A DNA stretch of 64,000 nt, from the NCBI RefSeq assembly GCF_016820245.1, contig NZ_JAFCAR010000001.1, forward strand, positions 248,001 to 312,000, written 5' to 3'. The DNA comes from Jannaschia sp. Os4 (GTDB taxonomy: Bacteria > Pseudomonadota > Alphaproteobacteria > Rhodobacterales > Rhodobacteraceae). Positions 35,256 to 44,120 of the stretch are shown here, in pieces; the stretch's first letter is position 1; each line of letters begins with the position of its first letter. Under the pieces are notes generated by a model. That model made no database searches and was not told the DNA's origin. It was given only the letters and a program-made list of their open reading frames with translations. Made by a program: the position numbers and the translations under genes.

Positions 35256-35283
35256 TTGACATCCCGCCGGGGCGCCCTTCATT
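35256..35283 (+). promoter_or_regulatory. candidate promoter of topA
   Basis: A perfect TTGACA, a 16-base spacer and TTCATT. It lies 55 bases before the topA start, and is the only consensus -35 element in this gap. Confidence 0.4.
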
Positions 35284-35337
35284 CCCTCGCTCCGGCATGG
35301 CGACCTCGCCCTGCCGCCACTCGCGAGAGGACCGCCC

Positions 35338-37986
35338 ATGCCCGTCGTCGTCGTCGAATCCCCGGCCAAGGCCAAGACGATCAACGGATATCTCGGCTCG
35401 GACTACACCGTCCTCGCCTCCTACGGACACATCCGCGACCTGCCCGCCAAGGACGGCTCGGTCGATCCCGAGGCCGGGTTCGACATGGCGTGGGAGGTGC
35501 CCGCGGACTCCAAGAAGCACGTCAAGGCCATCGCCGACGCGCTCGCCAAGGACCCGAACCTGATCCTCGCCACCGACCCCGACCGCGAGGGCGAGGCGAT
35601 CTCGTGGCACCTGCAGGAGGCGCTGACCAAGCGCCGCGCGATCAAGAAGGACACGCCCGTCAGCCGCGTGGCCTTCAACGCAATCACCAAGAAGGCCGTG
35701 CAGGAGGCCATCGCCAACCCCCGCCAGATCGACGAGCCGCTGGTCCACGCCTACCTCGCGCGCCGCGCGCTCGACTACCTCGTGGGCTTCACCCTCTCCC
35801 CCGTCCTCTGGCGCAAGCTGCCCGGATCGCGCAGCGCGGGCCGGGTCCAGTCCGTCTCGCTCCGCCTCGTGGTCGAGCGCGAGATGGAGATTGAGGCGTT
35901 CGACCCGCAGGAATACTGGTCCGTCCGCGCCATGCTCGCGACCCCACGCGGCAAGACCTTCGAGGCGCGCCTGACTAAGCTCGGCGACCGGAAGGTCGAG
36001 CGCGATACCTTCAAGGACGAGGCCACCGCGCAGGTGGCCGTGGCCGCCGTCGCCTCCCGTGACCTGCACGTGGCCGAGGTCGAGGCCAAGCCCGGCACCC
36101 GCAACCCCAGCCCGCCCTTCATGACCTCCACCCTCCAGCAGGAAGCGTCCCGAAAGTTCGGGATGGGCGCGCGGGCCTGCATGGGCGCGGCGCAGCGGCT
36201 CTACGAGGCGGGGCTCATCACCTACATGCGGACCGACGGCATCGACATGGCCCCCGAGGCCGTGCACGCCGCGCGCGACGCCATCGCGGACCGCTACGGG
36301 AAGGACTACGTCCCCGGCAGCCCGCGGATGTACAAGAACAAGGCGAAGAACGCCCAAGAGGCGCACGAGTGCATCCGCCCCACCGACATGACCAAGTCGG
36401 CCGAGGACATCCGCGTCTCCGAGGGCGACCAGCGCAAGCTCTACGACCTGATCTGGAAGCGGACGCTCGCCTCCCAGATGGCCGCCGCCAAGCTGGAGCG
36501 GACCACCGTGACCATTGCCAGCGCCGACCGCGAGGTGGAGCTGCGCGCCACGGGGCAGGTCGTCGTCTTCGACGGCTTCATGAAGGTCTATCAGGAGGGC
36601 CGCGACGACGTCGCCTCGGGCGACGAGGACGACAAGCGCCTGCCGATGATCGAGCAGGGCGAGCCCGCCAAGAAGGTCGCGGACGGGTTCAAGGACGACA
36701 GCTCGGACAACAGGCAGTTGCGCGATGGCGACGGCGCCGTGGCGGGTCAGCAGCACTTCACCCAGCCGCCGCCCCGCTACACTGAGGCCACGCTGGTGAA
36801 GCGGATGGAGGAACTCGGGATCGGGCGCCCCTCGACCTACGCCTCCATCCTCAGCACAATCGTCGACCGCGGCTACGTGCGGAAGGACAAGGGCCGCCTC
36901 ATCCCCGAGGACCAAGGGCGCCTCGTGATCGCGTTCTTGACCAACTACTTCCGACGCTACGTGGGCTACGACTTCACGGCGGGGCTGGAGGGGGAGCTGG
37001 ACGAGGTCTCGGCGGGCGACCGCGACTACAAGGACGTGCTCGATCGCTTCTGGCGGGACTTCAAGGCCGCCGTGGACGAGACGGCCGACCTGCGCATTGG
37101 AGAGGTGCTGGAGGTCATCAACGACGTCCTCTCGCCCCACCTCTTCCCCGACAAGGGCGACGGCACCGATCCGCGCCTGTGCCCCAACTGCGGCGAGGGG
37201 CGGCTGTCGATGCGGACGGCACGCGCAGGCGGCGCCTTCATCGGCTGCAACCGCTATCCCGAGTGCCGCTACACCCGCCCCTTCGGCCCGCCGGGCATGG
37301 AGGGCGAGAGCGCGGGCATCGACCGGATGCTGGGCGTCGAGCCCGAGTCGTCCGAGGAGGTCTGGCTGAAGGACGGGCGCTTCGGCCCCTACGTGCAGCT
37401 GGGCGAGGCGACGGAGGAGAACCCGAAGCCCAAGCGCGCCAGCGTCCCCAAGACGTGGGACGTGGCCACGATGGACCTCGACCGCGGGCTGAAGCTGCTG
37501 TCGCTCCCGCGCGAGATCGGCAAGCACCCCGAGGACGGCGAGATCGTCGAGACGAACTTCTACCGCTACGGCCCCGCCGTGCGCTGGAACAAGGTCTACG
37601 CGCCCATCGGGCCGGACGACGTGTTCGACCTCGGGATGAACCGCGCCGTGGAGGAACTCGCCAAGAAGCAGGCCGCCGGGCCGGGACGGCGGCAGGCCGC
37701 CGCGCCCTTGGTCGAGCTGGGCGAGCACCCCGAGCGGGGCGGCCCCGTCAACGTCATGGAGGGCCGGTTCGGCCCCTACGTGAAGTGGGACAAGGTCAAC
37801 GCAACGATCCCCAAGGGCGCCGATGCCAAGGCGCTGACGATGGACGAGGCGGTCAAGCTGATCGCCGAGCGCGAGGCCAAGGGCGGCAAGAAGCCCGCGC
37901 GCAAGGCGGCGGCGAAGAAGCCCGCGGCCAAGAAGCCCGCCGCGAAGAAGAAGGCGGCGCCCAAGAAGGCGGCGGCGAAGGAGTAG
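35338..37986 (+). CDS. topA: DNA topoisomerase I
   Basis: 882 residues. The TOPRIM domain opens VVVESPAKAKTI and has DPDREGEAISWHL; the active-site tyrosine is Y296 in GLITYMRTDG. One four-cysteine zinc finger remains (CPNCGEGRLSM...CNRYPEC, residues about 616-645), followed by several repeats of a topoisomerase C-terminal type, with KDGRFGPYVQLGE and EGRFGPYVKWDK. The tail is an AKKPA-type lysine/alanine repeat typical of high-GC bacteria. It relaxes negative supercoils. Confidence 0.97.
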   Translation: MPVVVVESPAKAKTINGYLGSDYTVLASYGHIRDLPAKDGSVDPEAGFDMAWEVPADSKKHVKAIADALAKDPNLILATDPDREGEAISWHLQEALTKRRAIKKDTPVSRVAFNAITKKAVQEAIANPRQIDEPLVHAYLARRALDYLVGFTLSPVLWRKLPGSRSAGRVQSVSLRLVVEREMEIEAFDPQEYWSVRAMLATPRGKTFEARLTKLGDRKVERDTFKDEATAQVAVAAVASRDLHVAEVEAKPGTRNPSPPFMTSTLQQEASRKFGMGARACMGAAQRLYEAGLITYMRTDGIDMAPEAVHAARDAIADRYGKDYVPGSPRMYKNKAKNAQEAHECIRPTDMTKSAEDIRVSEGDQRKLYDLIWKRTLASQMAAAKLERTTVTIASADREVELRATGQVVVFDGFMKVYQEGRDDVASGDEDDKRLPMIEQGEPAKKVADGFKDDSSDNRQLRDGDGAVAGQQHFTQPPPRYTEATLVKRMEELGIGRPSTYASILSTIVDRGYVRKDKGRLIPEDQGRLVIAFLTNYFRRYVGYDFTAGLEGELDEVSAGDRDYKDVLDRFWRDFKAAVDETADLRIGEVLEVINDVLSPHLFPDKGDGTDPRLCPNCGEGRLSMRTARAGGAFIGCNRYPECRYTRPFGPPGMEGESAGIDRMLGVEPESSEEVWLKDGRFGPYVQLGEATEENPKPKRASVPKTWDVATMDLDRGLKLLSLPREIGKHPEDGEIVETNFYRYGPAVRWNKVYAPIGPDDVFDLGMNRAVEELAKKQAAGPGRRQAAAPLVELGEHPERGGPVNVMEGRFGPYVKWDKVNATIPKGADAKALTMDEAVKLIAEREAKGGKKPARKAAAKKPAAKKPAAKKKAAPKKAAAKE

Positions 37987-37995
37987 GCGGCTCCG

Positions 37996-38089
37996 CCCCC
38001 GCCTTGCGCGGGGGCCCCGGCGTCCCCCGGGCGAACGGCTCCGGCGCGAGGCGCGCATGCATAGTGAGGCCCCCGCTCAGGGCGGGGGC
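37996..38089 (+). terminator. twin hairpins downstream of topA
   Basis: CCCCCGC-CTTGC-GCGGGGG at 37996-38014 and the same seven-base stem with a different five-base loop (extended to eight base pairs) at 38069-38089. Both are in the 208-base gap after topA. They are likely tandem terminators; neither has a T-run. Confidence 0.5.
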
Positions 38090-38194
38090 GTCCCGACTTC
38101 GAGTGAAGCGTGCGCGCGAGATGGCCACGGTACGACGCGGGACCCGCCCATCCCACGCCTTGACGCCTCGCCCCCCTCTCCCGACATCCCCCCC

Positions 38195-38788
38195 ATGACC
38201 GCCCTGCCCCCGCTCGCCGCCCGCCCCGCCGTGCTGGACTTCCTCCGCACCCGCCGCTCCCGCCCCGCCAAGACGCTGCGCGCGCCCGGCCCCGACCGCG
38301 CCGCACTGGAGCCGCTCTTGGAGATCGCCCTGCGCGTCCCCGATCACGGCAAGCTGGAGCCGTGGCGCCTGATCGTGCTGGAAGGCGCCGCCCTCGACCG
38401 CCTCGCCGACCTCACCGCGGCCCGCGCCGAGGCGCTTGGCCTCGACCCGGACAAGGCGGCCAAGGCGCGCGCGATGTTCGCGGACGCCCCCGTGATGGTG
38501 GCCGTCGTCGCCGCCCCCGTGGACAGCCCCAAGATCCCGCCCGAGGAGCAGGTGCTCAGCGCGGGCGCCGTCTGTCAGAATCTGACCACCGCCGCCCTCG
38601 CCGCGGGCTGGGGCGCCAACTGGCTGTCGGGCTGGATGGCGCTCGACCGCCCGTGGCTGACGGACGGGCTCGCGCTCGACGCGCATGAGTGGGTCGCGGG
38701 GCTGATCGTCTTGGGCACCGAGACCGCGACGCCGCCCGACCGCCCGCGCCCCGACCCGGCCGCCAAGATCGCGTGGATCGACGCCTGA
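38195..38788 (+). CDS. nitroreductase family protein (YdjA-like)
   Basis: 197 residues. FLRTRRSRPAKTL, LEIALRVPDHGKLEPWRLIVL and NLTTAALAAGWGANWLSGW match the short FMN-binding nitroreductase subgroup of E. coli YdjA. It would reduce nitroaromatic or quinone-type compounds with NAD(P)H; its natural substrate is unknown. The start at ATG 38195 fits the family length. The EI24 gene follows after 13 bases. Confidence 0.87.
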   Translation: MTALPPLAARPAVLDFLRTRRSRPAKTLRAPGPDRAALEPLLEIALRVPDHGKLEPWRLIVLEGAALDRLADLTAARAEALGLDPDKAAKARAMFADAPVMVAVVAAPVDSPKIPPEEQVLSAGAVCQNLTTAALAAGWGANWLSGWMALDRPWLTDGLALDAHEWVAGLIVLGTETATPPDRPRPDPAAKIAWIDA

Positions 38789-38801
38789 TGCTGCCCGCCC
38801 G

Positions 38802-39497
38802 ATGAAGAACGTCCTGCTCGCCTTGGGCCAGATCGGCGACCCCCGCTTCCGGGGCGTCCTCCTGACGGGCGTGGGCCTGTCGCTCGGCCTGCTCGCGGCC
38901 TTCACCGCCGCCTTCGTCTGGCTCGCCCGCTGGGCCGTCGGCCCGACCGTGAGCCTGCCGTGGATCGGCGACGTCACATGGCTCGACGAGGCGGCGGGCA
39001 TCGCGGTGATCCCCGTCATGCTGGTCGCCAGCGTGTTCCTGATGGTCCCCGTGGCGAGCGCCTTCACCGGCCTCTTCCTCGACCGGATCGCCGAGGCGGT
39101 GGAGCGCGCGCACTACCCCGCCGTCGGCCCCGCCCGATCGCAGCCATGGGGCGAGGCGATCTCCGAGACGGCGGGCTTCCTCGCGCTCGTGATCGGAGTG
39201 AACCTCGTGGCGCTGGTGGCCTACCTCGTCCTCGCGCCCTTCGCGCTGCTGATCTTCTGGGCGGTGAACGGCTTCCTGCTGGGCCGGGAGTACGCGCAGC
39301 TCGCGGCGGCGCGGCACCTCCCCCGCGCGGAGGCCAAGGCCTACCGCCGCCGCCACCGCGCGCAGGTCTGGGCGTTGGGCATCCTCATGGCGATCCCGCT
39401 CTCGGTGCCCGTCCTAAACCTGCTCGTCCCGGTGGTCGGCGCGGCCGCCTTCACCCACCAGTTCCACCGCCTCAGCCGGCGGGCGCGTCCGGGTTGA
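38802..39497 (+). CDS. EI24-domain (CysZ-like) membrane protein
   Basis: 231 residues with four or more membrane spans, the EI24/CysZ architecture: ALGQIGDPRFRGVLLTGVGLSL at the start, then ASAFTGLFLDRIAEAVE, FWAVNGFLLGREYAQLAAARHL and PVLNLLVPVVGAAAFTHQFHRL. CysZ imports sulfate in enterobacteria; the role of the alphaproteobacterial members is not proven. It converges on the DUF1467 gene, with a 26-base overlap of the coding ends. Confidence 0.85.
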   Translation: MKNVLLALGQIGDPRFRGVLLTGVGLSLGLLAAFTAAFVWLARWAVGPTVSLPWIGDVTWLDEAAGIAVIPVMLVASVFLMVPVASAFTGLFLDRIAEAVERAHYPAVGPARSQPWGEAISETAGFLALVIGVNLVALVAYLVLAPFALLIFWAVNGFLLGREYAQLAAARHLPRAEAKAYRRRHRAQVWALGILMAIPLSVPVLNLLVPVVGAAAFTHQFHRLSRRARPG

Positions 39498-39747
39498 GGC
39501 GCGGCAAGTTGTCGATCCCGATCAGCCCCGACAGGATCAGCCACACGAGCAGCCCCCAGAGCGGCAGCGCGATCAGCGTCGCGATCAGCAGCCGCCGCTT
39601 CAGCCCCACCGTCTCGGGGGCGGAGGCCTGCGTGCCGTGGTCGCGGTAGCCGAGGTCGCCCTGCGTCGTCACCTTCACCTGCAGCATGATGAGCATCACC
39701 ATCGCCCAGATCATGGCGAACAGGACGAAGGCCGAGAACACGCCCAT
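39472..39747 (-). CDS. DUF1467 membrane protein
   Basis: 91 residues. Two membrane spans (residues 2-23, VFSAFVLFAMIWAMVMLIML, and 54-75) flank a polar loop with VTTQGDLGYRDHGTQASAPE, the DUF1467 signature. The function is unknown. Its ATG overlaps the stop of the epimerase gene (TGATG), a conserved linkage in this order. Confidence 0.85.
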   Translation of the reverse strand: MGVFSAFVLFAMIWAMVMLIMLQVKVTTQGDLGYRDHGTQASAPETVGLKRRLLIATLIALPLWGLLVWLILSGLIGIDNLPRLNPDAPAG

Positions 39748-40151
39748 CAGACCTCCTCCAACTCGACGAGCACGCCCGTGAAGTCCTTCGGATGCAGGAA
39801 CAGCACGGGCTTGCCGTGCGCGCCGATCTTCGGCTCCCCGTCGCCCAGCACGCGCGCACCCGTCTCCACCAGCCGGTCGCGGGCGGCGCGGATGTCGTCC
39901 ACCTCGTAGCAGACGTGGTGCATCCCGCCCGCCGGGTTCTTGGCGAGGAAGCCGGCGATGGGGCTGTCCGCGCCCAGGGGGTGCAGGAACTCGATCTTCG
40001 TGTTGGGCAGGTCCACGAACACCACCGTCACGCCATGATCGGGCTGGTCCACCGCCGGGCCGACCGATGCGCCCAGCGCGTCGCGGTACTGCGCCGCCGC
40101 CGCCTCCAGGTCGGGCACGGCGATGGCCACGTGGTTCAGTCGTCCGATCAT
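39747..40151 (-). CDS. mce: methylmalonyl-CoA epimerase
   Basis: 134 residues in the vicinal oxygen chelate fold, with two beta-alpha-beta-beta-beta repeats. LNHVAIAVPDLEAA carries the first metal histidine, NTKIEFLHPLG the next region, and GGMHHVCYEVDDI and LVELEEV complete the site. It interconverts the R and S forms of methylmalonyl-CoA in the propionyl-CoA to succinyl-CoA pathway. The mutase and carboxylase are not in this window. Confidence 0.94.
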   Translation of the reverse strand: MIGRLNHVAIAVPDLEAAAAQYRDALGASVGPAVDQPDHGVTVVFVDLPNTKIEFLHPLGADSPIAGFLAKNPAGGMHHVCYEVDDIRAARDRLVETGARVLGDGEPKIGAHGKPVLFLHPKDFTGVLVELEEV

Positions 40152-40211
40152 GGGCGCGTCCTCCTGGGCCCCGAGTATGCGGCCCCCGCGCGGGGGGCAA
40201 CGGTGGGGGCG

Positions 40212-40226
40212 TTAACGCCCCGTTAG
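40212..40226 (+). promoter_or_regulatory. CtrA-like box upstream of the response regulator
   Basis: TTAA-CGCCCCG-TTAG, 38 bases before the response-regulator start: the best second half-site of the four boxes in the window (three of four bases). It lies in the gap between divergent mce and the regulator. Confidence 0.4.
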
Positions 40227-40264
40227 GGGCGCGGGGGCATAGAGTCGCGGCGAAGGAGACCCTC

Positions 40265-40942
40265 ATGGACGACCTCGCCGCCGCGATGATGGCCCGCGCC
40301 CGCCCCACCCGGGACCGCCCCCTCGCCGGGCTGACGATCCTCTTGGTCGAGGACAGCCGCTTCGCCTCCGAGGCGATGCGCCTCCTCTGCCTTCGCTCGG
40401 GCGCGCGGCTGCGCCGGGCCGACACGGTCGCCGCCGCGCGCCGCCACCTCGCCGCCTACGCGCCCGACGTGGCCATCGTGGACCTCGGGCTGCCGGACGG
40501 GTCGGGGGCGGACCTCATCGCGGATCTCGCCGCCGCGCCGCCGCTGGTCGTGCTGGGCCTCTCGGGCGGCGACCCGGAGGAGAGCAAGGGCGTCGCCGCG
40601 CAGGCCGGCGCGCACGGCTTCCTCGCCAAGCCGGTCGCGGGCCTCGCCGCGTTCCAAGCGACGGTGCTGCGCCACCTGCCCGACGACCGCCGCCCGCTGG
40701 GCCTGTCGCTGGTGACGCAGGACCGGGTCGAGCCGGACCGCCTCGCCTTAGCCGAGGACATGGACCGCGCGGCCGCGCTGCTCGACAGCGACCCGGCCTT
40801 CGCCGCCGCCTTCGTCGCGGGGCTCGCCCGCGCGGACGAGGACACCGATCTGCTCGCCGCCGCCCTGCGCGCCGCCGCCGAGGACGGGCCGGAGGACCTG
40901 CGCGGCGCCGTCGAGGCGCGGCGGGCGGGCGGGGGCCTTTAG
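40265..40942 (+). CDS. single-domain response regulator with unassigned C-terminus
   Basis: 225 residues. A receiver domain spans about residues 22-140: LTILLVEDSRFASEAM with acidic residues, the phosphoacceptor D73 in VAIVDLGLPDGSG, and the conserved K in HGFLAKPVAG. The last 80 residues are helical and alanine-rich, with no DNA-binding or enzymatic motif seen. It resembles regulators that act through protein contacts. No histidine kinase lies next to it. The start follows GAAGGAG. Confidence 0.85.
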   Translation: MDDLAAAMMARARPTRDRPLAGLTILLVEDSRFASEAMRLLCLRSGARLRRADTVAAARRHLAAYAPDVAIVDLGLPDGSGADLIADLAAAPPLVVLGLSGGDPEESKGVAAQAGAHGFLAKPVAGLAAFQATVLRHLPDDRRPLGLSLVTQDRVEPDRLALAEDMDRAAALLDSDPAFAAAFVAGLARADEDTDLLAAALRAAAEDGPEDLRGAVEARRAGGGL

Positions 40943-41586
40943 CCCGTCATCTCCGACAGCGACCGCCGCTGCCGCCCGTCCGCGTCGAAGTTGGCGTCGT
41001 CGAGCCACGCCCGGTGCGCCGCGCGCAGGCGCGGCCACTCGGCGTCGAGGATCGAGAACCACGCGCTGTCGCGGTTGCGGCCCTTGATCACCATGTGCTG
41101 CCGGAAGGTCCCCTCGTAGCCGAAGCCCAGCCGCGCCGCCGCCCGCCGCGACCCCGCGTTCCGCGCGTTGCACTTCCACTCCACCCGCCGGAATCCGGCG
41201 GCGAAGGGCGCATCGATCATCAGGTGCAGGGCCTCCGTCGCCGCGCGCGTCCGCCGCAGCCGCGGCGACAGCGCGATGTGCCCGATCTCCACCACCCCGT
41301 TGGGCCGGTCGATCCGGAGCCACGACGCCACCCCGGCCGGGCCGTCCCCGTCGACCAGCGCGACGAAGAGCGGGTCCGCCGAGACTACCTTCTCCGCCAC
41401 CCAGTCCGCGTAGCCCGCCGCATCGAACGGCCCGTAGGGCATGTAGTCCCACGTCCCGTCGTCTCCGGCGAAGGCGTCGTGCAGGGCGGCGGCGTGGTCG
41501 GCGGCGAGCGGCGCGACGGCCACATGCGCGCCCACCATGCGGGCGGGCGTCCAGCCGAGGGGCGGGGTCCAATCGGCGAGGTCCAT
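40939..41586 (-). CDS. GNAT acetyltransferase
   Basis: 215 residues. VEIGHIALSPRLRRTRAATEALHLMI includes the acetyl-CoA loop, and NARNAGSRRAAARLGFGYEGTFRQHMVIKGRNRD is the RimJ/RimL-type substrate region. It probably acetylates an amine, but no substrate can be named. The 3' end overlaps the response regulator by four bases in convergent orientation. Confidence 0.87.
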   Translation of the reverse strand: MDLADWTPPLGWTPARMVGAHVAVAPLAADHAAALHDAFAGDDGTWDYMPYGPFDAAGYADWVAEKVVSADPLFVALVDGDGPAGVASWLRIDRPNGVVEIGHIALSPRLRRTRAATEALHLMIDAPFAAGFRRVEWKCNARNAGSRRAAARLGFGYEGTFRQHMVIKGRNRDSAWFSILDAEWPRLRAAHRAWLDDANFDADGRQRRSLSEMTG

Positions 41587-41611
41587 GCCCCGGCTTTAGC
41601 CCCCGCGCGGA

Positions 41612-42259
41612 TCAGCGCAAGTCGGGCGCGGTGATCGACCCGCGGATCAGGCTGTCCGTGTCGTCCGCGTCCGCCGACACGCCCAGCCCCACCAGCACCC
41701 CCGGCGCCGTCCCGAAGGCGCGCGCGTGATCGGCGGCGAGGTCCACCTGCTCCACGTGCTGCCCGGTCCCGGCGGGGCGCAGGACCACGGTCCGCATCCC
41801 CTGCAGGTAGGGCGACGCCTGGATGGTGCCGCGCCCCGACTGCCCGCCCCAGACGTAGACGAGGATGCGCGTGTCCGGGTCGCGCAGGAGGCGCCGCGCG
41901 TTGGACGGGTCCGCGCGCGCCGCCGCCTCGGGCGTGGTGAAGGCGAAGTAGAGCGCGAGGTTGCGGTCGTCCCCGCCCTTGCGCCGCAGGTCCGTGGCGG
42001 GGACCGAGTCGGACACGGCCCATCCCCAAGAGGCCCGCGTCGCGCCGCGCAGTGCGTCGGGCACGGCCTTCCAGAGGAGGGAGACCGTCCCGTCCGACGT
42101 GACGCCCAGCGTGCCGCCGCCCTGCCGGTAGTCGTTCGACGAGAGGCGGAGGAACCCCTGCTCGCGCCACGAGCCGTCGAAGGCGACGGGCGTGGCGGCG
42201 GCGGGGAGCGCGAGGAGCGCGGCGAGCAGGGCGGGGCCGAGGGCGAGCGGTCGTGTCAT
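41612..42259 (-). CDS. DUF3047 secreted protein
   Basis: 215 residues. A signal peptide (LLAALLALPAAATP) leads to the DUF3047 domain: VSLLWKAVPDALRGATRASWGWAVSDSVP, ILVYVWGG and LVGLGVSADADDTDSLIRGSI. It is a beta-rich domain of unknown role found in proteobacterial periplasms. The gap to the divergent YbjN gene (238 bases) holds a weak TTTCC-TGT-GGAAA palindrome at 42344-42356 but no obvious promoter. Confidence 0.82.
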   Translation of the reverse strand: MTRPLALGPALLAALLALPAAATPVAFDGSWREQGFLRLSSNDYRQGGGTLGVTSDGTVSLLWKAVPDALRGATRASWGWAVSDSVPATDLRRKGGDDRNLALYFAFTTPEAAARADPSNARRLLRDPDTRILVYVWGGQSGRGTIQASPYLQGMRTVVLRPAGTGQHVEQVDLAADHARAFGTAPGVLVGLGVSADADDTDSLIRGSITAPDLR

Positions 42260-42497
42260 GGCGCAAGACCTGCGCCGGGCGGGACGCGCTGGCCAGTCAC
42301 GTCGCCGCGACGGGCCCGTGATCCGCGCCCGGCGCGGTCTTCATTTCCTGTGGAAAGCCGGAGAAAGGGTTGGACAGGTCCGGTCGACCGCTCCACCATA
42401 TCTCGTAGGGGCGGACGCGGCGGCCCCATAGCGGTCGCTTCCTCCCCCAGACCTATGGGCGATGTCCCCGGCATCACCCCAAGCAGCGAGGCGGGCC

Positions 42498-43004
42498 ATG
42501 TACCACGAGCGCGAGCAGTTCTCCGAGACCGGCGACCTCCATCCGATCGACCTCGTCGAGACGGTGGCCGAAGGGCACGACTGGGCCTTCGAGCGCGTCG
42601 ACGACGACCAGATCGCGATGACGGTCGAGGGGCGCTGGCGCTCCTACGCCGTCACCCTCGCATGGTCCGACGCCGACGAGACGCTGCGCCTGATCTGCTG
42701 CTTCGAGATGGACCCGCCCGCCGAGTCGCATCCCCGCCTGTGGGAGCTGCTGAACCTCGTGAACGACCAGTGCTGGGCGGGCGGCTTCACCTTCTGGGCC
42801 GACGAGTCGCTGATGGTCTACCGCTACGGCCTCGTGCTGGCGGGTGGCGCCGGGGCGGAGGTCGGCCAGATCAACCAGATGGTCGCCGAGGCCGTGCTGG
42901 CGGGCGAGCGGTTCTATCCGGCGTTCCAGCTTTGCTGCTGGGGCGACCGGCCCGCGAAGGACGCGATTCAGATCGCCATCGCCGAGGCCTACGGCCATGC
43001 CTGA
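42498..43004 (+). CDS. YbjN domain protein
   Basis: 168 residues with the YbjN type III secretion chaperone-like fold: HPIDLVETVAEGHDWAFERVDDDQIAMTVEG, LRLICCFEMDPP and LWELLNLVNDQCWAGGF. It is probably a small regulatory or chaperone-like protein, function unproven. ATG 42498 is preferred because GAGG lies six bases upstream. It overlaps proC by eight bases and starts the YbjN-proC-csaA-hydroxyacid dehydrogenase-ogt operon. Confidence 0.88.
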   Translation: MYHEREQFSETGDLHPIDLVETVAEGHDWAFERVDDDQIAMTVEGRWRSYAVTLAWSDADETLRLICCFEMDPPAESHPRLWELLNLVNDQCWAGGFTFWADESLMVYRYGLVLAGGAGAEVGQINQMVAEAVLAGERFYPAFQLCCWGDRPAKDAIQIAIAEAYGHA

Positions 43005-43794
43005 CATCGGGGCGGTGGCCGAGCGCGGCCTCGTCCTGCTCGGCTGCGGCAAGATGGGCTCGGCGATGCTGGCCGGGTGGCTCGACGGCGGGCTGCCCGC
43101 CTCGGCCGTCCACGTGCTGGACCCGGCCCCGTCGGAATGGCTGCGCGGCACGGGCGTCGCGCTGAACGGCGCGCTGCCGCCCGCCCCCGCCGTCACGCTG
43201 ATCGCGGTCAAGCCGCAGATGATGGGCGAGGCGCTGTCCGCGCTGCGCGGCCTGTCGGACACGCTCTTCGTCACGGTCGCCGCCGGCACGCCCATCGCGG
43301 CCTACGAGGCGGCCTTGGGCGACATCCGCCTCGTGCGCGCGATGCCCAACACCCCCGCCGCCGTGGGGCACGGGATCACCGCGATCGTCGGCAACGGGGC
43401 GGCGACGGCGGCGGATCTCGACCTCGCCGAGGGGCTGCTCTCCGCCGTGGGCGATGTCGTGCGGCTGGACCGCGAGGACCAGATGGACGCCGTGACCGGC
43501 CTCTCCGGCTCCGGCCCCGCCTACGTCTTCCACATGGTCGAGGCGATGGCCGCGGCGGGCGAGGCGCGCGGCCTCGCCCCCGCCCTCGCCATGCGGCTGG
43601 CCCGCGCGACGGTCGCGGGCGCGGGCGCGCTGCTCGACGGGTTGGAGGAGAGCGCGGAGCGCTTGCGGGTGAACGTGACGTCGCCGAACGGCACGACGCA
43701 GGCCGGGCTGGAGGTGCTGATGCCCGAGTTGACGGGGCTGATGACGCGCACGGTCGATGCTGCGGCGCGGCGAAGCGAAGAGCTGCGCGGATGA
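42997..43794 (+). CDS. proC: pyrroline-5-carboxylate reductase
   Basis: 265 residues. The dinucleotide motif LLGCGKMGSAML lies near residue 14; AVKPQMM, MPNTPAAVGHG and the signature GLSGSGPAYVFHMVEA follow. It makes proline from pyrroline-5-carboxylate. It overlaps YbjN by eight bases and csaA by four (ATGA), so the group is translated together. Confidence 0.96.
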   Translation: MPDIGAVAERGLVLLGCGKMGSAMLAGWLDGGLPASAVHVLDPAPSEWLRGTGVALNGALPPAPAVTLIAVKPQMMGEALSALRGLSDTLFVTVAAGTPIAAYEAALGDIRLVRAMPNTPAAVGHGITAIVGNGAATAADLDLAEGLLSAVGDVVRLDREDQMDAVTGLSGSGPAYVFHMVEAMAAAGEARGLAPALAMRLARATVAGAGALLDGLEESAERLRVNVTSPNGTTQAGLEVLMPELTGLMTRTVDAAARRSEELRG

Positions 43795-44120
43795 TTTCCT
43801 TCGACGACTTCCTGAAGGTCGACATCCGCGTGGGCCGGGTGACGCGCGCCGAGCCGTTCCCCGAGGCGCGCCGCCCCGCGATCAAGATGTGGATCGACTT
43901 CGGCGAGCTCGGCGAGCGGAAGACCTCGGCGCAGGTGACGAAGCACTACACGCCGGAGGGGCTGATAGGGAGCCACGTGGTAGCCGTCGTGAACTTCCCG
44001 CCCCGCCAGATCGGGCCGTTCATGTCCGAGGTGCTCGTGCTGGGCGTCCCGGACGCCGACGGCGAGGTGGTGCTGCTCGCGCCGGACCACGACGTGCCCT
44101 TGGGCGGGAGGATGCATTGA
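43791..44120 (+). CDS. csaA: tRNA-binding protein CsaA-like
   Basis: 109 residues forming a single OB-fold of the tRNA-binding type: DFLKVDIRVGRVTRAEPFPEARRPAIKMWIDFG, VVAVVNFPPRQIGPFMSEVLVLG and closing VPLGGRMH. CsaA is proposed to be a secretion-linked chaperone in Bacillus; E. coli YgjH is a structural relative. Its alphaproteobacterial role is unknown. It overlaps proC (ATGA) and the next gene (TTGA). Confidence 0.9.
   Translation: MISFDDFLKVDIRVGRVTRAEPFPEARRPAIKMWIDFGELGERKTSAQVTKHYTPEGLIGSHVVAVVNFPPRQIGPFMSEVLVLGVPDADGEVVLLAPDHDVPLGGRMH

Noticed and set aside
37880-37980. Lysine/alanine-coding repeat at the end of topA
   Set aside because: Such basic tails are common on topoisomerase I of high-GC bacteria.
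42344-42356. Third copy of the CACTTTCC palindrome
   Set aside because: Only five bases of each arm match and flanks differ, so it may be chance.
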